The translations under genes were made by a program, and so were the position numbers. The notes under the pieces are model-generated. The model had not been told where the DNA came from. It saw only the letters and a list, made by a program, of their open reading frames with translations, and did not search any database. A stretch of 64,000 bases of DNA from Magnetospirillum sp. GTDB taxonomy: Bacteria; Pseudomonadota; Alphaproteobacteria; Rhodospirillales; Magnetospirillaceae. Location of the stretch: assembly GCA_024707145.1 (NCBI GenBank), contig JANQAI010000008.1:1-64000 (forward strand). The letters are read 5' to 3'. Positions 1 to 11,286 of this stretch are shown here, piece by piece (within the stretch, counting starts at the first letter, position 1; each line of letters begins with the position of its first letter).

Positions 1-10
1 ATTTGCTCAT
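1..10 (-). CDS. Start of a minus-strand gene, possibly ppdK (partial)
   Basis: The complement of bases 8-10 is an ATG followed by AGC AAA, giving Met-Ser-Lys before the window ends. A GAGG ribosome binding site lies about 8 bases upstream. The gene would follow glyS on the same strand. In many alphaproteobacteria pyruvate phosphate dikinase (PpdK) follows glyQ-glyS and begins Met-Ser-Lys, so ppdK is a reasonable guess, but three codons cannot prove it. Confidence 0.3.
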
Positions 11-166
11 GGTACGATCCTCGTCCGGTGGACAAAGCACGGAGCCCTCGGCAGGGGCATCCGTGCCGATGTGAAATGGTGACCCTTTTCGCACCTGAAG
101 AACAGGTGGATTTTCGAGGGTCAGGGGTCCGTCGAAGGAAGGTTTTCCCTCGTTCTTCCCCCTTGC

Positions 167-2239
167 TCAGCCTTCGATCCTGGCAAAGTCGGCGACCTCG
201 CCCATGGCGGCGCCGATCTCGGCCAACAGCTTGAGGCGGTTGACACGGATGGCGGGCTGATCGGTGTTGACGGTGACCTTGTCGAAGAAGGCGTCCACCG
301 GCCGGCGCAGGCGGGCCAGGGCGGCCATGGCCTCGGCGAAGCGCTCGGCCTTGAGGGCATGGCCGGCAGCGCCGCGCACCTCGGCCAGGGCCCGATAGAG
401 CGCCTTTTCCTCGTCCTCTGCCAGGGCGGCCTCGTCGGCCGGGCCGGCATAGGCGATGCCGTCCTTCTTCTCCTCGATACGCACGATGTTGGCGGCGCGG
501 CGATAGGCCACCAGCAGGTTGGCGCCATCGTCGCTTTCCAGGAATTCCCGCAGGGCGTCGACGCGGGCCAGCAGGCGGACCAGATCGTCCTCGTCGCCCA
601 GCGCGAACACGGCGTTGACCAGATCGTGGCGCACGCCCTTCTCGCGCAAGTGCACCTTCAGGCGGTCGGCGAAGAATTCCATCAGGTCCTCGGCCACCCG
701 CTTGGGATCGCCCGACAGCGTGCCCGGCTTGAACTGGGCGTGGGCGAACTGGAACAGGGTGAACAGCGGCAGGCGCAGGCCATTCTCCACCACCAGGCGG
801 ATGACGCCCAGGGCGGCGCGACGCAGCGCGAACGGGTCCTTGGAGCCGGTGGGCTTCTCGTCGATGGCGAAGAAGCCGACCAGGCTGTCGATCTTGTCGG
901 CCAAGGCGGCGCAGACGCTGACCGGCGCGGTGGGCACCCGGTCGCTCGGGCCCAGCGGCGAGTAGTGCTCGGCGATGGCGTCGGCCACCACCGGCTTCTC
1001 GCCATCATTGAGCGCGTAGTAGCGGCCCATGACGCCCTGCAGCTACCAGGGAACTCGCCCACCATCTCGGTGGACAGGTCGGCCTTGGCCAGTTGGGCGG
1101 CGCGCTCGGCGTCGGCGGCCGAGGCGCCGGAGACGAAGGCGGTCAGGTGCTTGGCCAGCACCTTCATACGCTCGACCTTGTCGGCCATGGTGCCCAGCTT
1201 GGCGTAGAACAGGCGCTCGGCCAGCTTGGGCAGGCGCGAATCCAGCCGGGCCTTGCGGTCGGTGTCCCAGAAGAAGGCGGCGTCGGACAGGCGCGCGCGC
1301 AGCACGCGCTCGTTGCCGGCGACGATCGCCTTGCCGCCATCGGCCGCTTCCATGTTGGAGGTGACCAGGAAGCGCGGCGCCAGCTTGTCACCGCTCATCA
1401 GCGAGAAGTACTTCTGGTGCGCCCGCATGGAGGTGATCAGAACCTCCTGGGGCACGCCCATGAACGTGTCGTCGATGGTGCCCACCAGCACGTTGGGGAA
1501 CTCTACCAGACCGGTGACCTCGGCCAGCAGTCCGTCATCGGCGCGGAGCGACAGTCCCTCCTTGGCGGCGGCGGTTTCGGCCTGGGACAGGATGGCGTGG
1601 CGGCGCTCCAACGGGTCGAGAATGACCTTGGCAGCGGCCAGCTTGCCGGCGTAATCGGCGAAGTCCTTCACCGCGAATTCGGCCGGGGCGAGGAAACGGT
1701 GGCCGCGCGAGACATTGCCGGCGGCGATGGGGCCGAAGGCTATCGGCACCACGGCACCGTCGAACAGGCACAGGATGCTTTGCAGCGGACGCACCCAGCG
1801 CACCGCATTGGCGCCCCAGCGCTGCGACTTGGGCCAGGGGAAATCGGCCATGGCGGCCTCGATCACTTCCTTCGCCACCTCGACGGTCGCGCGGCCCTTG
1901 CGGCTGATGACGGCGAAATAGAACTCGCCCTTGCCGGTGTCGCGCTGCTCCAGGCTCCTCCAGCTTGAGGCCGGTGGAGGCGAGGAAACCATTCAGCGCC
2001 TGTTCGGGGGCGCCGACGCGGGGACCGCGCTTTTCCTCGGACACGTCGGGGCCGGCGGCGGGCAGGCCCTCCACCACCAGCACCAGCCGGCGGGGGGTGA
2101 CGTAGGCGCGGGCGCCCTCGTAGGACAGGCCGTTCCTGGCAAGCCCCTCGGTGACCATGCGATGCAGGTCCTCGGCGGCGCGGGCCTGCATGCGGGCGGG
2201 AATCTCTTCCGAGAAGATTTCAAGCAGCAGCTCGGCCAT
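167..2239 (-). CDS. glyS: Glycyl-tRNA synthetase beta subunit, two frame breaks
   Basis: Beta subunit of the bacterial alpha2beta2 glycyl-tRNA synthetase, which charges tRNA-Gly in the cytoplasm with ATP. The start [18 protein letters not shown] is typical and lies behind a GGAGG site. Pieced together the protein is about 690 residues, the usual GlyS length, with the conserved [10 protein letters not shown] region mid-protein and the DALR-type anticodon-binding region at the C-terminus. Two frame breaks occur. Near 1953 GAGCTGGAG reads GAGCCTGGAG on the coding strand (one extra C). Near 1043-1050 the segment expected to read EFPELQGVMG carries about two extra bases and exposes an in-frame TAG. 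The gene is essential and otherwise undecayed, so I treat both breaks as probable sequence errors. It is translationally close to glyQ upstream. Confidence 0.9.
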
Positions 2240-3182
2240 GGCTCAGGCCTCCTTCGTTTCGCCGGAGGCGGACTTTTTTTTGATTGCCGCCAGAGGCGGC
2301 CCCAGAGGCAGCCGAAGTGCGGGAGGCCAGCCAGCCCTCGCAGCACGCCTTGGCCAGCGCGCGCACGCGGCCGATATAGGACTGGCGCTCGGTCACCGAG
2401 ATGACGCCGCGGGCGTCCAGCAAGTTGAAGCGGTGCGACGCCTTGATGCACTGATCATAGGCGGGCAGGGCCAGGCCGGCCTTGAGCAGGCTCTCGCATT
2501 CCTTCTCGGCGTCGAGGAAGTGGCGGTACAGCATCTCGGTGTCGGCATGCTCGAAATTATGGGCCGAGTATTCCTTCTCGGCCTGCAGGAAAACGTCGCC
2601 ATAGGTGACGCCGTCGCCGTTGAAGTCCAGGTCGTAGACGTTCTCGACGCCCTGGATGTACATGGCCAGGCGCTCCAGGCCGTAGGTCAGCTCCACCGCG
2701 ACCGGGTCGCACTCGATGCCGCCCACCTGCTGGAAATAGGTGAACTGGGTCACCTCCATGCCGTCGCACCACACTTCCCAGCCCAGGCCCCAGGCGCCCA
2801 GCGTCGGGCTTTCCCAGTCGTCCTCGACGAAACGGATGTCATGGGCCAGCGGGTCGACGCCCAGCCGGCGCAGGGATTCCAGGTACAATTCCTGGGAATT
2901 GGGCGGCGACGGCTTCAGCAGCACCTGGTACTGATAGTAATGCTGGAGGCGGTTGGGGTTCTCGCCATAGCGGCCGTCCTTGGGACGGCGCGACGGCTGC
3001 ACGTAGGCGGCCTTCCACGGATCCGGCCCCAGCGCCCGCAGTGTGGTAGCGGGATGGAAGGTGCCAGCGCCCACCTCCATGTCGTAGGGCTGGAGGATGA
3101 CGCACCCCTGCTCGGCCCAGAAGGCCTGCAGGGTCAGGATCAGTTGCTGGAAGCTGGGCTTCTTGGCGCCGCTCTGGGCCAT
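2220..3182 (-). CDS. glyQ: Glycyl-tRNA synthetase alpha subunit
   Basis: Catalytic alpha subunit of glycyl-tRNA synthetase, partner of GlyS. The 320-residue reading frame shows the class II aminoacyl-tRNA synthetase signature region ([19 protein letters not shown] near residue 26 and [19 protein letters not shown] near 130). It begins [19 protein letters not shown]. The C-terminal tail after residue 295 is odd: it crosses a run of eight A residues (complement of 2274-2281) and then runs into glyS. With seven A the frame would end ...[11 protein letters not shown] at a TGA at 2243-2245, just before the glyS ATG, the more natural ending. The eighth A is either an error or a site of polymerase slippage. 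Confidence 0.93.
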   Translation of the reverse strand: MAQSGAKKPSFQQLILTLQAFWAEQGCVILQPYDMEVGAGTFHPATTLRALGPDPWKAAYVQPSRRPKDGRYGENPNRLQHYYQYQVLLKPSPPNSQELYLESLRRLGVDPLAHDIRFVEDDWESPTLGAWGLGWEVWCDGMEVTQFTYFQQVGGIECDPVAVELTYGLERLAMYIQGVENVYDLDFNGDGVTYGDVFLQAEKEYSAHNFEHADTEMLYRHFLDAEKECESLLKAGLALPAYDQCIKASHRFNLLDARGVISVTERQSYIGRVRALAKACCEGWLASRTSAASGAASGGNQKKVRLRRNEGGLSHGRAAA

Positions 3183-3337
3183 GGAATTCCGCCGTTCTTA
3201 AGGTGGAAAGAAAATCGGTCGGCAAACCTAACCAGCGCCCCGGCGGCGGTCAAGTCAGCCTTGACCACACTCAATGCCGGGTTTCGCCGTCCGCCATAGG
3301 CTGACGGCATTCCCTGGAACGATTTCGGTTCGCGCCC

Positions 3338-3628
3338 ATGATCACCGAAGCCCAAGCCCTGGACGCCCTGAAGGGCGTCATCGATCCCGACATTGGCATC
3401 AACATCGTCGACCTCGGCATGGTCGAGCGTGTGGCCGCCGGCCCCGAGGGCGTGGCGGTGGCGCTGATCATGACCACCCCGGCCTGTCCGCAAAGCGGCT
3501 ATCTGCAGGACGAATGCGCCCGCGTGCTGGCCGAGGCCGGCGTCAACGCCAGCGTCGAGGTGCTGGACATGCCGCTGTGGGAGCCCGAGCGGCTGAGCGA
3601 ATCGGCCAAGCAGACACTGGGATGGTAG
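3338..3628 (+). CDS. MIP18/DUF59 family Fe-S assembly-type protein
   Basis: A 96-residue single-domain protein beginning MITEAQALDALKGVIDPDIG. The ALKGVIDPDIGINIVDLGMV segment and the TTPACPQSGYL segment, with its single conserved cysteine, are the hallmarks of the DUF59 (PaaD/SufT/MIP18) family. Members act in maturation of iron-sulfur proteins or in metal-centre assembly. It is divergent from glyQ and lies just upstream of a polytopic membrane protein on the same strand, separated by a palindromic repeat. The precise client protein cannot be told from the sequence. Confidence 0.8.
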   Translation: MITEAQALDALKGVIDPDIGINIVDLGMVERVAAGPEGVAVALIMTTPACPQSGYLQDECARVLAEAGVNASVEVLDMPLWEPERLSESAKQTLGW

Positions 3629-3637
3629 AAGGAATTG

Positions 3638-3726
3638 CCCCCACCCCGGCCCTCCTCCGGCTTCGCCGAGGAAGGGGGCGAGCACTCCCTCCCCCGCGCC
3701 CCGCGCGGGGAGGGCCGGGGTGGGGG
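3638..3726. repeat. Palindromic intergenic repeat
   Basis: An 18-base arm at 3638-3655 (CCCCCACCCCGGCCCTCC) is matched exactly by its reverse complement at 3709-3726. The interior contains further self-complementary GC-rich segments. This looks like a REP/MITE-like mobile palindrome of the kind scattered between alphaproteobacterial genes. It sits between two co-directional genes and could fold in RNA. Confidence 0.75.
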
Positions 3727-3745
3727 CCTTCGGGAGGTTCCGCCT

Positions 3746-4807
3746 ATGACGCACTTTTCCCGCCTCCCCTTCCCCCTTCTGCTCGCCGGAGCCATCAGCC
3801 TGCTGGCTGGTTTGGCGGCGGGCGAGGCCCGGCTGGGCTTCGACCTGCCGGTCTCCTTCGTCCACCTGCACGGGCCATTGATGGTCTGCGGCTTCTTCGG
3901 CACCGTCATCGGCCTGGAGCGCGCGGTGGCGCTGGGCCGCCCCTGGGCCTTCGCAGCGCCGCTCGCCACCGGCGGTGGCAGCCTGCTGCTGCTGGCCGGG
4001 GCGGAAACCTCGGGTGCCATCCTGCTGGCCCTGGGCAGCATGGTCTTCCTGGCGGTGGCGCTCAGGGTCGTCCAGCGTCAGCCCGAACCGTTCACCCGCC
4101 TGCTCGCCCTGGGCGCCCTGGCCTGGGCCGCCGGCAACCTGCTGTGGGCGGCCGGCGCCGCCATTCCCCAGGTGGTGCCGCTGTGGGCCGCCTTCCTGGT
4201 GCTGACCATCGCCGGCGAGCGACTGGAACTGTCCCGTTTCCTCAAGCCGTGGCGCTGGCGCAACCCCACCCTGCTGCCCCCCGTCGCGCTGATCGGCGGC
4301 GGCGGCGTGCTGGCCGCCGCCGGCCTGCCCTTCGCCTGGACCACCTTCGGACTGGGCTGCCTGGCCCTGGTGGCGTGGAGCCTGGTCAACGACATCGTGC
4401 GGCGCACCATCCGCCAGCCCGGCCTGACCCGCTACGTCGCCGTCTGCCTGCTGTCGGGTTATGCCTGGCTGGGCATTGCCGGCCTGCTGAGCCCGGCACT
4501 GGACGCGGGCATCGACTCCCTGCGCTATGACGCCGCCCTGCACGCCCTGTTCGTCGGTTTCGTCTTTTCCATGGTATTCGGCCACGCCCCGGTGATCCTG
4601 CCGGCGGTGCTGAAGGTGAAGCTGCCGTTCCGGCGATACTTCTACATCCCGCTGGCCCTGCTGCACGCCTCGCTGATCCTGCGGGTGGCGGGCGACCTGG
4701 GCGCGGCCGACGGATTGCGCATGCTCGGCGGCCTGCTCAACGGGCTGACGGTGATGGGATTCGCGGTGATAGTGGCGGGAACGATATTGCGGGCACGGCG
4801 CGGCTGA
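3746..4807 (+). CDS. Polytopic membrane protein, NnrS-like
   Basis: About 353 residues made almost entirely of hydrophobic segments, roughly ten to eleven predicted membrane spans. The start at 3746 (MTHFSRLPFPLLLAGAISLL) has a GGGAGG site eight bases upstream; upstream in-frame codons run through the palindromic repeat and are unlikely to be translated. Conserved-looking features are HLHGPLMVCGFFGTVIGLER near residue 40, HALFVGFVFSMVFGHAP in the C-terminal third, and a cluster of His and Arg in loops. This pattern of His within membrane spans recalls NnrS, a heme-copper membrane protein of nitrogen-oxide metabolism, but the match is loose. Its function is unassigned. Confidence 0.6.
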   Translation: MTHFSRLPFPLLLAGAISLLAGLAAGEARLGFDLPVSFVHLHGPLMVCGFFGTVIGLERAVALGRPWAFAAPLATGGGSLLLLAGAETSGAILLALGSMVFLAVALRVVQRQPEPFTRLLALGALAWAAGNLLWAAGAAIPQVVPLWAAFLVLTIAGERLELSRFLKPWRWRNPTLLPPVALIGGGGVLAAAGLPFAWTTFGLGCLALVAWSLVNDIVRRTIRQPGLTRYVAVCLLSGYAWLGIAGLLSPALDAGIDSLRYDAALHALFVGFVFSMVFGHAPVILPAVLKVKLPFRRYFYIPLALLHASLILRVAGDLGAADGLRMLGGLLNGLTVMGFAVIVAGTILRARRG

Positions 4808-4819
4808 CACCGAGTCCCT

Positions 4820-4909
4820 GGCTCCCTCACCCTCCCGCCTCGCGGGTCCCTCCCTCTCCCGCGTGCGGGAGAGGGTGCCGGAGCGCCAGCGAAGGCGGGT
4901 GAGGGAGCC
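4820..4909. repeat. Palindromic repeat between convergent genes, possible bidirectional terminator
   Basis: Outer arms GGCTCCCTCACCC (from 4820) and GGGTGAGGGAGCC (ending 4909) are inverted, and an inner hairpin CCTCTCCC-gcgt-GCGGGAGAGG sits near 4852-4875. The element lies between the convergent membrane-protein gene and hrpB, so it may stop transcription from both sides. Its sequence is of a type dispersed in alphaproteobacterial genomes. Confidence 0.65.
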
Positions 4910-4926
4910 GCAGACTCCAAATTCTG

Positions 4927-7431
<2,505 letters not shown>

Positions 7432-7516
7432 GGCCCGCCTTGTACCGCAGTTCCGGCCCATGCTTAAGCGCTTATGCCAAGGGCGGAACGTCTACTCTAT
7501 AAAGATGGCCTAGTAG

Positions 7517-8109
7517 GGGACTCATTCAAACCCAGGCAATGACGGTGGAAACGAGGGCGATGGCGGATAGGGCTTGGCTCGGGATGCGGTTGAGGGGATG
7601 ACCGCCTTGATGCGGCGTTTTTGAGCCATGAGCGCAGTTTGCCGGCATCGTATGCCTTGTCGGCGATGAGCCGCTTTGGCTTGATGATCCCTTCCGGCAA
7701 CGGGATCGCCATGGAGATGCCGGCAACGTTCCCAGGCGTCAGGACGAACGCAACCGGCCTGCCTTGAGCATCGGCCAAAGCATGGATTCTTGATGTTCTT
7801 CCGCCGCGCGAGACGCCAACCGCTTCCGCCCAGGCCCCCTTTTTGAGCCGTGTGCCGAACGGTGGGTCTTTACATGGGTGCTGTCGAGCGACAGTTCCTC
7901 GGGGATGGCTCCCGCTGCCGCCATCTCCTCGAAAATCATCTACCAGATGCGGCGGCGCACCCACCGATGGTAGCGGTTGTGGACCGTCGTGGGCGGACCG
8001 TATTCCGCCGGAACATCCCGCCAGCGGCACCCCGTCCCCAACACATGCAGGAGACCCAAAATCACGACCGGTCATCAACGCGCGGCTTTCACGGCCGCCC
8101 TTTGGGAAG
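7517..8109 (-). mobile_element. Decayed IS5-family (IS427-like) transposase remnant
   Basis: Reading the minus strand in three frames recovers a single transposase: LPKGRP...KPRVDDR, then ILGLLHVLGTGCRWRDVP, then YGPPTTVHNRYHRW, then MIFEEMAAAGAIPEELSLDS, then KGAWAEAVGVSRGGRTSRIH, ending SAIALVSTVIAWV at a TGA (7526-7528). It is interrupted by two TGA codons near 8063-8090, a TAG just before MIFEEM, and at least one frameshift at an A/G run near 7840. About 40-50 codons that normally precede SAIALVS are deleted near 7573. The left terminal end appears to be GGGACTCATTCAAA (7517-7530). I could not find a matching right terminal repeat. The element is dead. Confidence 0.85.
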
Positions 8110-8189
8110 ACGCGGTTCGAGCGCCCCCAGGGGCGCCGCAGGCAGACTTTAGGGGTGGTTCCGCGTGGGCGGAAACAGCTCCAGGCGGC

Positions 8190-8618
8190 TCAGGCGGCGA
8201 GCGCCCGATCATCGGCAGGAAAACCGGTCAGCAGCCCCAGCAGCCAGGGGCCGAATTCCATGTCGGCGCCGCTGTGGCGCGCGGCGCGCCAGCGGTCCAG
8301 GATATGGCCCAGGGCGCCGTCAGTGGCAGCCCGCCCGGCCAACAGGCGGGCGAAGCGGCGGTTGATCTCCATCAACTGCTCTGCCGTCTTGCCGCCCGCC
8401 GCCACCAGATGGGCGGCAACGGACAGGGCGTCGCGATCCTCGGCCACCGGCGCCGACGGAGCCAGCGACGAAGCCACCCGCCACAGGTCGTGATTGAACG
8501 AGACGGCCTCGGCCTGTTCCGCCGCTGTCTCGGCACGGTGCAGGCGCAGCACGGCCACCTCCATCACCACCGCCAGGGCGATGTCGAGACGGAGTCCGTA
8601 TTGGGTCCATGCACTCAT
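8190..8618 (-). CDS. Hypothetical protein, paralogue of the next gene
   Basis: A 142-residue protein of unknown function, soluble and largely helical. Its N-terminal region (LRLDIALAVVMEVAVLRLHR, then FNHDLWRVASSLAP) aligns with the 8795-9232 product (LRLDMTLAVGLEAAATLLVR, then YNLRLWRIIRGVAL), so the two arose by duplication. A later stretch, EQLMEINRRFARLLAGR, together with the LWR motif, recalls the flagellar regulator FlaF, which has a Trp-containing helix followed by an INRS-like helix. That comparison is weak and by eye. The gene is next to the dead insertion element. Confidence 0.65.
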   Translation of the reverse strand: MSAWTQYGLRLDIALAVVMEVAVLRLHRAETAAEQAEAVSFNHDLWRVASSLAPSAPVAEDRDALSVAAHLVAAGGKTAEQLMEINRRFARLLAGRAATDGALGHILDRWRAARHSGADMEFGPWLLGLLTGFPADDRALAA

Positions 8619-8794
8619 TCAAGCCTCCTTGCCGGGTGGGCTCCCCGCGCCCTTGTTCTTGTGCGTTAAGAATACCTTAACGGGGAAACCGACCCAACCA
8701 TGCAAGGGAATGAAGGAGATGCACGGACGGTTACACGCCTGAACCAAAGGTATATGTATCCTCCGGCCTTCCCTCGTCCGAAGATCGGAGATCC

Positions 8795-9232
8795 CTAGGC
8801 TGGGGACGCGGACTGGGCAAGCCGCTCCATCAGCCATGCCTCGAAGCTGTTCCGGCTGTCCGTCATGGCCCATTCCGTCACCAGCGCGTCGCGGGCCCGG
8901 TCGAAGGCCTGGGATTCCGCCAGGTGGCCGGCAACCGCCAGGTTACGGCCGGCGACGAAGGCCACGTCGCGGGGATCCACGCAGGGCGTGGCGTCCAGGG
9001 CCAGCATGGCCGCCACGTGATCGGCCATGTCCAGCAGCTGGGTGCGCTCGGACAGGTGGGGCCGGTCCAGCGCCACGCCGCGGATGATGCGCCACAGGCG
9101 CAGATTGTAGATGATCGCCGCATCCAGCTGGCGCACCGATTTGGCGCGCACCAGAAGAGTCGCCGCCGCCTCCAGGCCGACAGCCAAGGTCATGTCCAGG
9201 CGGAGGTCCCGCCGGATCCATTGCACGCTCAT
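8795..9232 (-). CDS. Hypothetical protein, paralogue of the preceding gene
   Basis: About 145 residues starting MSVQWIRRDLRLDMTLAVGL behind a GGAGG-type site; an upstream in-frame ATG would add 19 unlikely residues. It shares a LRLD...LAV.LE.A....RA...N..LWR pattern with the 8190-8618 product, about 175 bases downstream on the same strand. No signal peptide or membrane span is evident. It may be a distant FlaF-like helical protein, but I cannot assign a function. Confidence 0.65.
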   Translation of the reverse strand: MSVQWIRRDLRLDMTLAVGLEAAATLLVRAKSVRQLDAAIIYNLRLWRIIRGVALDRPHLSERTQLLDMADHVAAMLALDATPCVDPRDVAFVAGRNLAVAGHLAESQAFDRARDALVTEWAMTDSRNSFEAWLMERLAQSASPA

Positions 9233-9266
9233 GACGTCCTCCCTGACGCATCGTAAGGGCAAGACC

Positions 9267-9950
9267 CTACAACCCGAGGGCGCCGGCAACGAATAGGGCG
9301 ATGGTCAGGATTGACGGGAGATGGTCGCCTATGGCTTTGGTCCGAGGCGCTCGCGGCCTCAGGCCGATTCTGTCGCAGCAGGGCAGCGGCGGCGCCACCA
9401 CCCCGTCGGGCAGCGGACGGGAATCGTCGCCCAGCACCCGGTGCATCATCACCACGTCGACCCAGCGGCCGAACTTCAGGCCAACGCCGCGCAGCACACC
9501 TTCCTGGCGGAAACCCATGGCGCGATGCAGCGCGATGGAGGACTGGTTGGCGGAATCGCCGATTACCGCGATCATGCGGCGATAGCCCATCTCGGTGCAG
9601 CGCTCGATCAGGCTGCCCAGCAGGGCGCGCCCCACGCCGCGGCGCTGGACGAAGGGGGCCACGTAGATGGAGTCCTCAAGCGTGTAGCGGTAGGCCGAGC
9701 GCGGGCGCCACGGCCCGGCATAGGTGTAACCCACCACCTCGCCATTGTCCTCGGCCACCAGATAGGGCATGCCGCGCGCCAGCGTGGCGGCGCGCCGGGC
9801 CTGCATCTCGTCCACCGAGGGCGACGTCTCCTCGAACGAGCAGGCGGTGCGGGTGACATAGAAGGTGTAGATGGCCTGCACCTGGGCCATATCGGCCTCG
9901 GTGGCGTCGCGCACCCGCACGGGCAGCGGCTGTTGCAGCGTCACGGTCAT
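9267..9950 (-). CDS. GNAT N-acetyltransferase, phosphinothricin acetyltransferase-like
   Basis: About 227 residues with a GNAT fold: substrate-side segment ATEADMAQVQAIYTFYV, the aromatic VVGYTYAGPW strand, the acetyl-CoA loop QRRGVGRALL near residue 100, and GFRQEGVLRGVG near the end of the domain. This is the pattern of the PAT/YncA group, which acetylate amines such as phosphinothricin or methionine sulfoximine. Its ATG overlaps the TGA of the upstream amidohydrolase (ATGA), so the two are translationally coupled. The last 45 residues beyond the domain, ending in a hydrophobic ILTIALFVAGALGL tail, are unusual and may reflect read-through after an unseen indel. Confidence 0.82.
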   Translation of the reverse strand: MTVTLQQPLPVRVRDATEADMAQVQAIYTFYVTRTACSFEETSPSVDEMQARRAATLARGMPYLVAEDNGEVVGYTYAGPWRPRSAYRYTLEDSIYVAPFVQRRGVGRALLGSLIERCTEMGYRRMIAVIGDSANQSSIALHRAMGFRQEGVLRGVGLKFGRWVDVVMMHRVLGDDSRPLPDGVVAPPLPCCDRIGLRPRAPRTKAIGDHLPSILTIALFVAGALGL

Positions 9951-10831
9951 GGAAAGGCGTGGTCCCTGGTCAGTTCCGCCAGCGCCGCCACCACCCCTTC
10001 CAGGTCGGCGGCCAGTTGAGTGAAGCCGGGCAGCTTCTCGTGCCGCGCTTCGTCCATGTAGAGCGCGCGGTTGATCTCGATCTGCAAGGCGTGGCTGCCG
10101 TGGCGCGGCTGGCCGTAATGCCGGGTGGTGAAGCCGCCGGCATAGGGGGCATTGCGCACCACCCGGTAGCCGCGCGCCCGGAAGGCGTCCTCGGCCACCT
10201 GGGTGATCAGCGGGGCGCACGAAGCGCCGTAGCAATCGCCCAGCACCACCTCGACCCGCGATACCCCCACGTCGCGGTCCATGGGACCGCCGATGGAGGG
10301 CATGGAATGGCAATCCACCAGCAGCGACCAGCCGAACAGGACGCGGGTCTCGTCCAGCAGGGCGGCGAGCCGGCGATGATAGGGACGATAATATTGCGCC
10401 ACCCGCCGCTCGGCCTCGTCCACCGGCAGCTTGGCGCGATAGATTTCCGCCCCCGTCGCCACCACCCGGGCGATGGTGCCCAGCCCGGCGGCCACGCGCG
10501 GGCTGCGGGTGTTGGCGTAATGGGGCAACTGGCCCGAGAACATGGCCGGGTCCAACTCGTAGGGCTCGCGATTGGGGTCGCAGAAGGCGCGCGGGAAACG
10601 CGCCGCCAGCAGCGGCGCCCCCCAGCGCAGCGCCGAGACGAAGAGCTCGTCGACGAAACTGTCCTCGGAACGCCGCAATCCCTGGGGATCCAGGCGCGAG
10701 GCGGCGACGAAATCGGGCGGGTACTCGCGCCCGGAATGGGGCGACGAAAACACCAGCGGCACCGTCCGTTCCGGAGGCTCGAGAACGGTCAGCACCGAGC
10801 TGTCGTCGAAAGCGAGCGGCATGCTGTCCAT
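9947..10831 (-). CDS. N-formylglutamate amidohydrolase family protein
   Basis: A 294-residue protein of the N-formylglutamate amidohydrolase (FGase) family, which hydrolyses formyl-amino acids, e.g. the last step of one histidine-degradation route. Visible family motifs are VFSSPHSGREYPPDF near residue 28, SEDSFVDELF, DPNREPYELDP, and LVDCHSMPS with the metal-binding Asp-Cys-His. It is the first gene of a coupled pair with a GNAT acetyltransferase. No hut genes are adjacent, so the physiological substrate is uncertain. Confidence 0.88.
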   Translation of the reverse strand: MDSMPLAFDDSSVLTVLEPPERTVPLVFSSPHSGREYPPDFVAASRLDPQGLRRSEDSFVDELFVSALRWGAPLLAARFPRAFCDPNREPYELDPAMFSGQLPHYANTRSPRVAAGLGTIARVVATGAEIYRAKLPVDEAERRVAQYYRPYHRRLAALLDETRVLFGWSLLVDCHSMPSIGGPMDRDVGVSRVEVVLGDCYGASCAPLITQVAEDAFRARGYRVVRNAPYAGGFTTRHYGQPRHGSHALQIEINRALYMDEARHEKLPGFTQLAADLEGVVAALAELTRDHAFP

Positions 10832-10994
10832 GATCCAAGGTATTAGCAGGTTGACGCCCCGCTGTCACAGGGATGCGTGCGCGCCTCCCTGTTGGAAATG
10901 GGCGGCACCAACAAATTTCGCAGCCGTCACGGAAGGTCTTGCAATGCCCATCAAAAGCGGTTAGAAGACCGCCCTCGACGCCGCCAAGCGGCAC

Positions 10995-11069
10995 GGGCGG
11001 TTAGCTCAGCGGTAGAGCACTTCCTTGACATGGAAGGGGTCACAAGTTCGATCCTTGTACCGCCCACCA
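10995..11069 (+). tRNA. tRNA-Val (GAC)
   Basis: A 75-base cloverleaf. The acceptor stem GGGCGGT pairs with ACCGCCC, the D arm reads TTAGCTCAGCGGTAGAGC, the anticodon stem CTTCC/GGAAG encloses loop TTGACAT with anticodon GAC, and the T arm is GTTCGATCC. The CCA end is encoded (11067-11069). It is transcribed alone, followed directly by a terminator. Confidence 0.97.
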
Positions 11070-11070
11070 T

Positions 11071-11110
11071 CGGCCCTCCTGGGGAGACCCAGGAGGGCCG
11101 TTCCATTTTG
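11071..11110 (+). terminator. Rho-independent terminator of tRNA-Val
   Basis: A strong inverted repeat, CGGCCCTCCTGG and CCAGGAGGGCCG around a short loop, begins one base after the tRNA CCA end and is followed by TTCCATTTT. Confidence 0.85.
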
Positions 11111-11286
11111 GGCCTCCTTTCGTCTACGACCGCCATCATCCGGAAAACGGAAAGAAATCGGGGCTATCCTTTCAAGGAATCCGGCCTATCGCCTGCGTGC
11201 GACGGCCCCCCGGATGCGCGCCCGCCGCCTATGCCGGAATGCGTAAGATTTGCCCCACGGCTTAATGCTTGCTGGGGAATCGGACC

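Noticed and set aside
8619..8873. Minus-strand open frame of 84 codons between the two paralogous small genes
   Set aside because: It overlaps the end of the 8795-9232 gene in another frame and has no ribosome site or recognisable features.
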